Below are positions 6,846 through 13,143 of a DNA stretch of 16,542 nucleotides, one piece after another; the stretch's first letter is position 1; each line of letters starts with the position of its first letter. Below the pieces are notes generated by a model that was not told the origin of the DNA, did no database searches, and saw nothing but the letters and a program-made list of their open reading frames with translations. Origin of the DNA: Paenibacillus sp. oral taxon 786 str. D14 (GTDB lineage Bacteria > Bacillota > Bacilli > Paenibacillales > Paenibacillaceae); NCBI RefSeq assembly GCF_000159955.1, contig NZ_GG695970.1:417111-433652 (forward strand). Direction: 5' to 3'. The position numbers and the translations under genes were made by a program.

Positions 6846-7556
6846 TTGCAGCTAAAAGCCGTACTGTTTGACCTTGATAATACGTTAATGGATCGCGATC
6901 ACATGTTCCGCAGTTTCGCCTCTCAATTAGTACAGGAGTGCCTGGTGCCAATAGACGAGACGCAGCGGGGAGCGTTGATCGCTGAGATGATTGAACGGGA
7001 TAACGATGGATATCGGCCGAAGGAGGGCTTTTTTCAGGAGCTGTTGGATTGGTTGCCTTGGCGTCAAGAGACGAGCTTGGAGGAAGTGAAAGCCTATTAC
7101 AACCGACATTATATGACCTATGCGAAGGCGATGGACTATGCGGAGGATACCCTGCGGTATTGCCGTGATCAGCAGCTTCGGCTGGGGATCGTCACGAACG
7201 GACACAGCCACAGACAGCATGAAAAAATCGATTTGATCCACCTGCGGCCGTTCTTCGATGCGATCATCGTATCCGGGGACGTGGACATCCAGAAGCCCGA
7301 TCCTCGGATCTATCAACTGGCATTGGATCGGCTTGGTGTTCAAGCGGAGGAGACGGTGATCGTTGGCGATCATCCTCGCAACGATATTTGGGGAGCCGCT
7401 CAGGTGGGGATCCGCGGCATTTGGCTGAAGCGCAAGCATGAGTGGGACGAGACGCTGGAAGGCGGCACACCGTGGCGGACGATTCACGAGCTGAAGGAAG
7501 TCCCGGCGCTGTTGGACCAATATACCCAGAAGCTATGCGGGACAAAAATGGATTGA
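6846..7556 (+). CDS. HAD-superfamily hydrolase, subfamily IA (phosphatase)
   Basis: This 236-residue protein has all four HAD motifs: I, FDLDNT (nucleophile D9, acid D11); II, IVTNGHS; III, the lysine in IQKPDPRIYQLAL; and IV, VGDHPRNDIWGA. The region between motifs I and II is a helical C1-type cap. It resembles YjjG-like nucleotidases and other small-molecule phosphatases that cleave phosphate monoesters with Mg2+ in the cytoplasm; the substrate is not defined. The TTG at 6846 is chosen because the family starts a few residues before motif I and because GGGGAAA (6834-6840) lies suitably before it. Longer starts run back into the preceding terminator. The gene ends just before a perfect terminator. 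Confidence 0.88.
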   Translation: MQLKAVLFDLDNTLMDRDHMFRSFASQLVQECLVPIDETQRGALIAEMIERDNDGYRPKEGFFQELLDWLPWRQETSLEEVKAYYNRHYMTYAKAMDYAEDTLRYCRDQQLRLGIVTNGHSHRQHEKIDLIHLRPFFDAIIVSGDVDIQKPDPRIYQLALDRLGVQAEETVIVGDHPRNDIWGAAQVGIRGIWLKRKHEWDETLEGGTPWRTIHELKEVPALLDQYTQKLCGTKMD

Positions 7557-7567
7557 CAAAGCTTGCC

Positions 7568-7602
7568 AAGACGCGGGATGCGAGGATCCCGCGTCTTTTT
7601 TT
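7568..7602 (+). terminator. Rho-independent terminator after the HAD gene
   Basis: A perfect 12-bp stem, AAGACGCGGGAT with ATCCCGCGTCTT, has a six-base loop and is followed by a run of T. It starts 11 bases after the HAD stop. Confidence 0.95.
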
Positions 7603-7669
7603 GCGGCTAAGGAGACGGGAAGGGAAGTTGGAACAGGGTTGAACCATTTTGATCGTATAGGAATTGGGA

Positions 7670-7843
7670 TTGAATTTATATGAACTCGGATGGAACCCGG
7701 AGCGGGAGAACGCTTTTCGCGAAATGGGTTTAGAGCATGTCTCACCGGGGCGGATCATCGCGGATCATGGCCACAAATATCGCGTGGCAACCGAGCGGGG
7801 AGAAGGCTGGGCTGAAATGAGCGGCTGCCTGCAGTTTGAATTC
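7670..7843 (+). pseudogene. N-terminal fragment of an RsgA-like GTPase gene
   Basis: From the TTG at 7670 the frame reads LNLYELGWNP, then GRIIADHGHKYRVATERGEG and WAEMSGCLQFEF. This is the start and first OB-fold strands of RsgA (YloQ/YjeQ), the GTPase that helps mature the 30S ribosomal subunit. A complete RsgA is about 290-350 residues, with the circularly permuted G domain and a zinc-finger tail. Here the likeness stops after some 58 codons, where the sequence runs into the esterase terminator at 7856. The frame stays open to 8254, but only as an antisense shadow of the esterase. The next expected RsgA segment (the R-x-D-F-P-A-V-G-D-W region) is absent. It looks like the stub of a paralog cut by deletion; the essential copy is presumably elsewhere. 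Confidence 0.7.
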
Positions 7844-7855
7844 ATAAATGCGGAC

Positions 7856-7894
7856 AAAAACCTAGCCGGCCGAGAGGAAGCTCACAGCCGGCTA
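7856..7894 (-). terminator. Rho-independent terminator of the esterase gene
   Basis: On the minus strand TAGCCGGC and GCCGGCTA (7887-7894 and 7863-7870) form an 8-bp stem with a 16-base loop, followed by GG and five T. It begins 15 bases after the esterase stop. Confidence 0.8.
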
Positions 7895-7909
7895 AGTGTA
7901 CTTGTAAGA

Positions 7910-8695
7910 TTAAGCTTCTTTCGGTTGAAGCGGCAGCCATTTCAGCACGTCCTGAATCTTCGCATCCCAATAGCCCCATTCGTGGGAGCCAGGTCCTTCT
8001 TCATAGGTGAGAGGCAGGCCGGCGCGGGTGCATGCTTCGCGGAACGTTTGGTTGTCCTCGTACAGGAAATCTTCCGTCCCGCAGCATTGGTACAGCTGCG
8101 GAACCGGCTTCCCTTCCTGCATGGCCTTGGCGAGCGGGTCCAGCAGTGTCAGCAGGTCGTTATCCGTGCCCTTAGGTCCGGATTCGCCGAAAATCCGCAG
8201 GAACAGCGGCGACAGCCCATGCCGGCTGTTCGCGATATCAAGCGCCCCCGATAAGCTGGCAGCAGCAGCGAACGTCTCGGGCTTGCGCAACGCCAGCTTG
8301 AAGGCGCCGTAGCCGCCCATCGACAACCCGGCAACGAAGGTGTCCTCGCGTCGATCGGACAATGGGAAGAACGACCGGCAAAGGCGAGGCAGCTCCTCGC
8401 TGACGAACGTCCAATAGTTGTTGCCGTACGCCATATCCGCATAGAAGCTCAAATCAACCTGAGGCATCACTACGGCCAGACCCATACCCGAAACATAACG
8501 TTCAATCGAGGTGCGGCGCAGCCAGATCGAGTCGTCGTCGGACATGCCGTGCAGCAGATAGAGGGTTGGATAAGGTCCGGCGATCGCCGGTGCGGACATC
8601 CCGATTTGCGATTGCGCAGGTTCCGGCAGGATGACGGTCATGGAGGTGCTCAGCCCTAATACTTCGGAGAAAAAACGACATTGAAATAGTGCCAT
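7910..8695 (-). CDS. Esterase of the alpha/beta-hydrolase fold (EstA / esterase D-like)
   Basis: The 261-residue protein belongs to the putative-esterase family that includes S-formylglutathione hydrolase and bacterial tributyrin esterases. The catalytic triad is visible: S125 in [10 protein letters not shown]209 in [10 protein letters not shown] and H238 in [11 protein letters not shown]. The oxyanion region YLLHGMSDD is at 46-54. There is no signal peptide, so it is cytoplasmic and would cut short-chain acyl esters. The start is ATG 8693-8695, preceded by AAAGGAGCT at a normal distance; the open frame runs 96 bases further up without family likeness. It ends with its own terminator. A cre-like palindrome lies 48 bases upstream, so sugar-dependent control is possible. 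Confidence 0.92.
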   Translation of the reverse strand: MALFQCRFFSEVLGLSTSMTVILPEPAQSQIGMSAPAIAGPYPTLYLLHGMSDDDSIWLRRTSIERYVSGMGLAVVMPQVDLSFYADMAYGNNYWTFVSEELPRLCRSFFPLSDRREDTFVAGLSMGGYGAFKLALRKPETFAAAASLSGALDIANSRHGLSPLFLRIFGESGPKGTDNDLLTLLDPLAKAMQEGKPVPQLYQCCGTEDFLYEDNQTFREACTRAGLPLTYEEGPGSHEWGYWDAKIQDVLKWLPLQPKEA

Positions 8696-8742
8696 AATGC
8701 TCAAGCTCCTTTGGCTCCATGCCATCTCGGTGCAAACAGCAA

Positions 8743-8755
8743 GTAAGCGCTTACC
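8743..8755. promoter_or_regulatory. cre-like palindrome upstream of the esterase
   Basis: GTAAGCGCTTACC contains the perfect 12-base palindrome GTAAGCGCTTAC (8743-8754). It differs by a single base from the element at 6228-6240. The central CG and flanking bases fit LacI/CcpA-family operators. It lies 48 bases before the minus-strand esterase start. Confidence 0.5.
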
Positions 8756-8869
8756 GAAACGGGCATGGATTATTTTTACTAAACAGATCATCCAACTTCC
8801 ATTATATCTCGAACATCTTGACCTCGAAATCTAAAATTCGAAATCTTTCGAACAGTTGTCAACGAATTG

Positions 8870-8878
8870 TGCTAGAAT
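8870..8878 (+). promoter_or_regulatory. Candidate extended -10 promoter of the MFS gene
   Basis: TGCTAGAAT is an extended -10 (TGN plus TAGAAT) about 55 bases before the MFS start. No good -35 box stands 17 bases further up. Just upstream, TCGAAATCT occurs twice 14 bases apart (8824-8832 and 8838-8846) in the esterase/MFS intergenic region, a possible binding site. Confidence 0.4.
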
Positions 8879-8932
8879 AAAAAAACGGGTTAGTTCCAGG
8901 GTTGGCAAGTAACAATGCTGGGGGTGGATGAA

Positions 8933-10144
8933 GTGAATTTCCCCTGGAAAAGAAATCTGTACGTGCTGTGGCTTGGCGTTTTTTTTTGCAGCACCGCGTA
9001 TTCCATGGTCATTCCATTCATGTCTCTGTTTATTGCTCATGATCTTGGAGTAACGAAGCATCTCACCCTCTGGTCGGGGATCGCGTTTGGGGTGACGTTT
9101 TTGGCCGGCGCGTTGATCTCTCCGTATTGGGGTTCGCTGTCGGATAAGTACGGCCGGAAGCCGATGCTGCTTCGATCCGGGTTTGCGCTTAGTGCGGTGT
9201 ATATCCTTTACTTCTTCGTCCGGGATCCTTATCAGCTGATCGCCGTCCGCATTTTGTCCGGGCTCTTGGCCGGGTATGTGCCTTCCGCGATTGCGTTGGT
9301 TGCAACCAATACGCCAGAGAAGCATGTCGGATATTCGCTGGGAGTCATGTCGACAGCTGGAGCGGCCGGAGGTATTATCGGACCTTTGGTGGGCGGTTCC
9401 CTCAGCAAGTTTATCGGTTATCGGGAGGCGTTTCTGGCGTCGGGTGCCGTCGTGTTGATCTCAGCACTGATAGCCTTGATCTTCGTGAAGGAGCAGAACT
9501 TCGATCGTAACCGGGAGCGTTCGCATGTGCTGGATGATCTCAAGGAGGCGTCAGCTAACCGACCGTTGATGGGCAAGCTGCTTGTCGTGCTGATCGTCAC
9601 CTCTTCCGTGATGGTGCTTGAGCCGCTGCTTTCGCTGTATGTGCTGGATCTGGGCGCTTCGGCTTCCGACGCTTCGCTTAGCTCGGGCATTATTTTCTCG
9701 GCGGTAGGTATCTCCACGATCATCGCCGCACCGTTCTGGGGCAAAATTGGGGAGAGGATCGGCTACCACAACACGTTGATGATCGGATTGATTGGTGGCG
9801 GGGTTGGCAACATTTTGCAGCATTTCTTTCATTCGTTGGTTGGGTTCGGAATTCTGCGCTTTGTGTACGGCTTGTTCTTCGCCGCCGTGTTCCCGGCGTT
9901 AAACGCTTTGATCGTACAGTCGACTAAACCGGAATTCCGCGGCCGCGCCTTCAGCTTGAACCAGTCCGCCAGCCAGCTTGGCAATATGTTCGGACCGATT
10001 GCCGGCGGGGCGCTCGGGTCATGGATCTCTATCCCGGTGGTGTTTGTCCTGAACGGGTCAATCCTAGCAGTAACGGCAATGACACTCCGGTTCAAGTCCC
10101 TCTTTGGAAACCGCCGCTTGAACGAAAGCGAAGTTCGAAATTGA
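8933..10144 (+). CDS. MFS multidrug-type exporter (DHA1-like)
   Basis: This is a 403-residue membrane protein with about 12 hydrophobic segments. The major-facilitator motif A, GSLSDKYGRKPM, is at residues 67-78 after helix 2, a weaker counterpart, PFWGKIGERIG, follows helix 8, and the helix 5 region GVMSTAGAAGGIIGPLVGG fits the antiporter motif C. This is the pattern of 12-helix proton-driven drug exporters (MdtG/TetA-like). The GTG at 8933 is preferred because GGGGGTGGA (8920-8928) sits right before it; the ATG at 8915 would add six residues but has no ribosome binding site. The substrate is unknown. It ends just before a two-way terminator shared with the small convergent gene. Confidence 0.93.
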   Translation: MNFPWKRNLYVLWLGVFFCSTAYSMVIPFMSLFIAHDLGVTKHLTLWSGIAFGVTFLAGALISPYWGSLSDKYGRKPMLLRSGFALSAVYILYFFVRDPYQLIAVRILSGLLAGYVPSAIALVATNTPEKHVGYSLGVMSTAGAAGGIIGPLVGGSLSKFIGYREAFLASGAVVLISALIALIFVKEQNFDRNRERSHVLDDLKEASANRPLMGKLLVVLIVTSSVMVLEPLLSLYVLDLGASASDASLSSGIIFSAVGISTIIAAPFWGKIGERIGYHNTLMIGLIGGGVGNILQHFFHSLVGFGILRFVYGLFFAAVFPALNALIVQSTKPEFRGRAFSLNQSASQLGNMFGPIAGGALGSWISIPVVFVLNGSILAVTAMTLRFKSLFGNRRLNESEVRN

Positions 10145-10189
10145 GAGGGTAGCCGGAACGAAACGGAACGTAAGATGGATATCGATTTG

Positions 10190-10239
10190 AAAAAAAGCTC
10201 CGTGCCATCAGCGTGATGCTGAGGTACGGAGCCTTTTTT
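10190..10239 (+). terminator. Bidirectional rho-independent terminator
   Basis: An A-run leads into GCTCCGTGCC-ATCAGC, which pairs with GCTGA-GGTACGGAGC around GTGAT, and is followed by six T. It can serve the MFS gene (rightward) and the 79-residue gene (leftward), which converge here. Confidence 0.9.
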
Positions 10240-10270
10240 CTACAAAACGGTCATCGCAACTAATACTAGA

Positions 10271-10510
10271 TTAATAGAGTGAAAGCGCAAGAGAATCAAA
10301 TTCGCTCTTACTGTGGAGAATCGCTTCGGAACCTTCGATTTCAATGCTGATTAAGGAGTTCAAGCACTTCTTCAAAGCTTGCTTGCCGTTATAGTATTTG
10401 TACTCGAGCGCGCTCGTCAGCAGCTTCAATGTACGCTGCACAGGTTGCTTGCTATCGACGTTGAAATAAACCGGAACCAGATTATTTTGGAAGTTGATCA
10501 GGATTTTCAT
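10271..10510 (-). CDS. Small unknown protein, 79 residues
   Basis: I do not recognise this protein. It begins MKILINFQNNLVPVYFNVDS, has a lysine-rich middle (LEYKYYNGKQALKKCLNSL) and an acidic-to-neutral end; there is no signal peptide or membrane segment. Alternating hydrophobic residues suggest a small mixed alpha/beta fold. The start is ATG 10508-10510, six bases after AGAGGTG (10517-10523); the GTG nine bases further up lies inside that ribosome binding site. The gene has low GC compared with its neighbours, ends at the shared terminator and has a long inverted repeat in its upstream region (10539-10607). Confidence 0.75.
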   Translation of the reverse strand: MKILINFQNNLVPVYFNVDSKQPVQRTLKLLTSALEYKYYNGKQALKKCLNSLISIEIEGSEAILHSKSEFDSLALSLY

Positions 10511-10538
10511 TAGAATCACCTCTATACAGTGGTTTCAT

Positions 10539-10607
10539 ATTAAACATTGTAGATCGAAAAACTTAAGAAAAGATTAAAAAAACATGATATTTCGATAAAT
10601 GTTTAAT
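10539..10607 (-). repeat. Composite inverted repeat upstream of the 79-residue gene
   Basis: ATTAAACATT (10539-10548) is complementary to AATGTTTAAT (10598-10607), and inside it ATCGAAA (10553-10559) to TTTCGAT (10590-10596), giving a 17-bp stem with a 4/1 internal bulge and a 30-base A/T-rich loop. A possible -10 box (TACAAT, minus strand, 10546-10551) falls within the arm. It may be an operator pair, an RNA leader structure or a small miniature element. Confidence 0.6.
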
Positions 10608-10778
10608 GACAGCGAACGAAACAGGACGGAAGTCTCGGTTTTGCACGCTTACATCAATATTACGGATAGGCGGATTAAAAAGTTTCAGCATCTTTAAAAA
10701 ATTGTGCTTCACCTCCTATTTTTATGGGTACATTGTAATAGATTGGTAAAAAATTCCGAGCACAGGGAAATTGAATAG

Positions 10779-10787
10779 TGGTATGAT
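10779..10787 (+). promoter_or_regulatory. Candidate extended -10 promoter (TGGTATGAT)
   Basis: TGGTATGAT is an extended -10 box 45 bases before the start of the 273-residue gene. No -35 consensus is evident. The same nine bases recur at 12734-12742. Confidence 0.45.
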
Positions 10788-10831
10788 TACTGCATCGGAA
10801 GCGAGACCCAATCTGTAGGAGGTGGAAGAAA

Positions 10832-11653
10832 TTGATGACAGATTCCTCCCGCAAGGAAAATGTGGTGCTTCAAGCGAAAGAATGGCTAACTTTGATAGAG
10901 TGGTTAGGAATTCAAACGTGGCAGGATCCAGAGCATCCCTTTCACGTTTTTTTGCAGGCGATGCTAGATTCGGATGCCGAAGACACGCGTGAGACGTTGA
11001 AAAGCAAGGAAGAGGTGTCGGAGACGGTGCAAGGAGCTCGGATCAGCTTGCCGCAGCACGTCCTAGACGACCTGACCGCCGCATCGGCGGCCGTCAAGGC
11101 TTGCTGGCTAACCTATACTTGCGGAAAGCAAACTTCTGAGGAATATCTGCATATCACCGGCAATCAGATTATCCGATTCAGACGGCTGCCCGGGAAAATC
11201 AACCGCTTATTCGTCGAACGAATTACCGAAGGGAAACAACTAAGCGTTTTGTTAGCCGGTCGGATGAAGTGGAACTCGCGCACGCCGGGGGAGCTTCCCG
11301 CCTTGATGATGTCAAGAAAACAATTTGACGCAGCACTGAGCCAGGCCCGGGAGCTGGAACTTAACCGCTTGGCCACCCTCCTGGCTGACATGACGAACGA
11401 TGAAGAAGGCAGTATCGCCTTAGCAAAATGTATGAAATCTCCGCTCGCGCATGGGGATATCCGGTTCTATGCGAACTGCGGCGGACGCTGGGAGATCCAG
11501 CAGATGCAGTTTATGAACAACCCGCAGTTGAACTGGTTGATCCGTTGCAGCGCGAAGGACGAAGAGGATTGGATGATTGCGACGCCCACGCCCCGCCAGC
11601 AATTTCAGAAGATTTTGCTGAAGTGGTTCCGTAAGCCGCATAACGCTGAGTGA
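10832..11653 (+). CDS. Unrecognised 273-residue protein
   Basis: I cannot assign a family. The protein is soluble in appearance, with no signal peptide or membrane segment, and rich in tryptophan (about nine). An N-terminal part (residues 10-50) has WLTLIEWLGIQTWQDPEHPF, then a charged linker (50-70). A middle domain holds AVKACWLTYTCGKQTSEEYL and IIRFRRLPGKINRLFVERI, and the C-terminal part GGRWEIQQMQFMNN and LNWLIRCSAKDEEDWMIA ends in the basic QQFQKILLKWFRKP. The strand-rich W/R pattern could be a binding module. Start choice: TTG 10832 lies nine bases after AGGAGG (10817-10822); the overlapping ATG 10835 is equally possible and would shorten the protein by one residue. It is probably monocistronic, with a weak TGGG/CCCA stem and T-run (11655-11680) after the stop. 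Confidence 0.85.
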   Translation: MMTDSSRKENVVLQAKEWLTLIEWLGIQTWQDPEHPFHVFLQAMLDSDAEDTRETLKSKEEVSETVQGARISLPQHVLDDLTAASAAVKACWLTYTCGKQTSEEYLHITGNQIIRFRRLPGKINRLFVERITEGKQLSVLLAGRMKWNSRTPGELPALMMSRKQFDAALSQARELELNRLATLLADMTNDEEGSIALAKCMKSPLAHGDIRFYANCGGRWEIQQMQFMNNPQLNWLIRCSAKDEEDWMIATPTPRQQFQKILLKWFRKPHNAE

Positions 11654-11684
11654 GTGGGACCTAAGGAAACCCAAGTTTTTTTCA

Positions 11685-11693
11685 TGGTATAAA
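11685..11693 (+). promoter_or_regulatory. Candidate extended -10 promoter of the SDR gene
   Basis: TGGTATAAA is an extended -10 that would start the transcript near 11700 and so give a leader of roughly 95 bases containing both arms of the inverted repeat at 11715-11790. Confidence 0.4.
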
Positions 11694-11714
11694 CCAGCCA
11701 TCCCTGACTAAAAA

Positions 11715-11790
11715 ACACTCCGAAATGGGCAATCTGGATAGAGGCAGGTAAAAAGTTTCACCAATGAACCCATTTCATCTTCAGGAGTGT
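11715..11790 (+). promoter_or_regulatory. Leader hairpin that can mask the SDR ribosome binding site
   Basis: ACACTCCGAAATGGG (11715-11729) is complementary to CCCATTTC (11769-11776) plus GGAGTGT (11784-11790), with a 7-base bulge between them. The second arm contains the ribosome binding site AGGAG (11783-11787) of the SDR gene, which starts at 11797. The 39-base loop can form a further small stem, GGTAAAAAGTTTCACC (11747-11762). Folding would hide the ribosome binding site, so this may be a translational switch. It matches no riboswitch class I know. Confidence 0.5.
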
Positions 11791-11796
11791 GAAGTC

Positions 11797-12606
11797 ATGA
11801 CAAGCAATCAGACGACGAACCGCGAACGGTTTCGGGGCAAAACGGCGATCATCACCGGAGCCGGTTCCGGGATCGGCAAGGCGGCTGCGGTGAAGCTGGC
11901 CAGCGAGGGGGCGGGGGTCGCGCTGTTCGATCTGTTGGATGAGCGCACGGAGCAGGCAGCGCGGGAAATCAATGCCATGCGCGAGGGTGCGGCCCGCGCG
12001 TATGATGTCGACGTGGCGGACCCGGCGCGGGTCGAACAGGCGGTACGCGAAGCTGCCGAGCATTTTGGCGGCATCGATATCGTCTTCGCCAATGCAGGCG
12101 TCAACGGCAAGCTGGCGCCAGTCGAGGATTTAAGCTTCGAGGATTGGGAGAAGACACTGAGCATCAATCTGACGGGTACGTTCCTGACCGTGAAATATAC
12201 GGTTCCCTACTTAAAGCAACGGGGCGGCGGCAGTATTATCATTACCAGTTCGATAAACGGCAATGATAAATTTTCCGGCTTTGGGATGTCGGCTTATAGT
12301 ACGACGAAAGCGGGACAAGTTGCTTTCGCGAAAATGCTGGCGCTGGAGCTGGCCCAATTCAAAATTCGCGTTAATGCCATCAGTCCCGGCGCCATCGCCA
12401 CCAATATCGATACATCAACGGAGAAGAGCAAGGAGCTGCAGGAGATCGTCATTCCGGTAAAATATCCAAAGGGCTCGCAGCCCTTAGCGGACGGCCCGGG
12501 TCAACCGGAGAACGTCGCGGATCTCGTCGCCTTTTTGGCTTCGGACGAGTCCATCCACATTACCGGAGCCCGAATTGTCATCGATGGGGCGGAGTCGCTG
12601 TTATAA
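11797..12606 (+). CDS. Short-chain dehydrogenase/reductase (SDR), classical type
   Basis: The 269-residue protein has a Rossmann fold: cofactor motif TGAGSGIG (20-27), NAG (99-101) and the active-site YSTTK with Y167 and K171. The acidic D45 at the end of the second strand (VALFDL) favours NAD(H) over NADP(H). The catalytic serine is S151 or S152; the loop to the tyrosine is about two residues longer than usual. It would oxidise or reduce an alcohol/carbonyl pair in the cytoplasm; the substrate is not predictable. The ATG at 11797 follows AGGAG (11783-11787). An in-frame ATG at 11764 would add 11 residues but has no ribosome binding site and falls within the leader hairpin. A terminator follows at 12640. 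Confidence 0.93.
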   Translation: MTSNQTTNRERFRGKTAIITGAGSGIGKAAAVKLASEGAGVALFDLLDERTEQAAREINAMREGAARAYDVDVADPARVEQAVREAAEHFGGIDIVFANAGVNGKLAPVEDLSFEDWEKTLSINLTGTFLTVKYTVPYLKQRGGGSIIITSSINGNDKFSGFGMSAYSTTKAGQVAFAKMLALELAQFKIRVNAISPGAIATNIDTSTEKSKELQEIVIPVKYPKGSQPLADGPGQPENVADLVAFLASDESIHITGARIVIDGAESLL

Positions 12607-12639
12607 CGTTTCACCTGATGGAGAAACGATCCTAGAGTT

Positions 12640-12670
12640 AACGCTTTCGCAATCGCGGAGGCGTTTTTTT
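12640..12670 (+). terminator. Rho-independent terminator of the SDR gene
   Basis: AACGCTTTCGC pairs with GCGGAGGCGTT (two G-T pairs) around the loop AATC and runs into seven T. It lies 34 bases after the SDR stop. Confidence 0.92.
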
Positions 12671-12707
12671 AAGATTCAGAAAGTATAAACTTTCGGGGCA
12701 TGGCATC
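12665..12707. repeat. Terminator-linked repeat, short copy
   Basis: From the terminator T-run onward, AAGATTCAGAAAGTATAAAC followed by TTTCGGGGCATGGCATC repeats 4437-4480 with three single-base indels. After GGCATC the two copies diverge; the hairpin part of the long copy is missing here. Confidence 0.7.
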
Positions 12708-12733
12708 TGCGGAGATGATTCCGATGGCGGCTG

Positions 12734-12742
12734 TGGTATGAT
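12734..12742 (+). promoter_or_regulatory. Candidate extended -10 promoter (TGGTATGAT) of the DUF1992 gene
   Basis: This is the same nonamer as at 10779-10787, 32 bases before the start. There is no evident -35 box. Confidence 0.45.
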
Positions 12743-12773
12743 ACAGGAAGGAAACGCTTGAGGAGGGATGGAT

Positions 12774-13139
12774 ATGCTGTCCTGGTTAGCGGAACAGAAG
12801 ATTGCAGAAGCGATGGCCCGCGGGGAGTTTGATCATTTGCCCGGGAAGGGCAAGCCGCTGAAGGTGGAGGATTTATCCGGGGTTCCGGAGGATTTGCGGA
12901 TGGCCTATAAGCTGATGAAAAATGCGGGTTACGTTCCCGAAGAAATTCAGCTGCAGCAGGAGATGGTTCGGCTTACCGACCTGCTTGCCGCTTGTGAGGA
13001 CGGGCCGGAGAGGCAGGCTTTGAAGAAGCGGCTGACGGAGCAGGAGCTGAGGCTGAATATGCTAATGAGCGAGCGCGGTCTATCAACGAATCCGGCGTTC
13101 CGGCAGTATGAAGATGCAATCCGCCGGAAGCTGGAATAG
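12774..13139 (+). CDS. DUF1992 protein (DnaJ-homolog C28 conserved region)
   Basis: This 121-residue soluble protein matches the DUF1992 pattern. It has W-x-A-E-Q-K-I-x-E-A-M-A-R-G-E-F-D at residues 4-20, LPGKGKPL at 22-29, and then a PEDLRMAYKLMKNAGYVPEE segment. A helical C-terminal half (about 60-95) is likely coiled. The family occurs from E. coli YhdN to the human DNAJC28; its biochemical role is not established. The ATG at 12774 lies seven bases after AGGAGG (12761-12766); the ATG at 12768 is too close to that site. The gene stops four bases before the end of the convergent gluQ gene, with no visible terminator between them. Confidence 0.92.
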   Translation: MLSWLAEQKIAEAMARGEFDHLPGKGKPLKVEDLSGVPEDLRMAYKLMKNAGYVPEEIQLQQEMVRLTDLLAACEDGPERQALKKRLTEQELRLNMLMSERGLSTNPAFRQYEDAIRRKLE

Positions 13140-13143
13140 GAAG

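Larger units (their letters stand above)
10511..10831. other. Divergent intergenic region, A/T-rich
   Basis: This 321-base gap separates the 79-residue gene (left, minus strand) from the unknown 273-residue gene (right, plus strand). It contains the inverted repeat at 10539-10607, an orphan minus-strand AGGAGGTG at 10710-10717 with no well-placed start codon, and the candidate promoter and AGGAGG site of the right-hand gene (10779-10787 and 10817-10822). I see no RNA gene. Confidence 0.6.

Noticed and set aside
7844..8254. Extension of the rsgA-like frame to 8254
   Set aside because: After 7843 the frame is antisense to the esterase terminator and coding region and no longer resembles RsgA.
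8696..8791. Upstream extension of the esterase by 32 codons
   Set aside because: The added residues do not resemble the family, and the ATG at 8693-8695 has its own ribosome binding site; the extension would also run through the cre-like palindrome.
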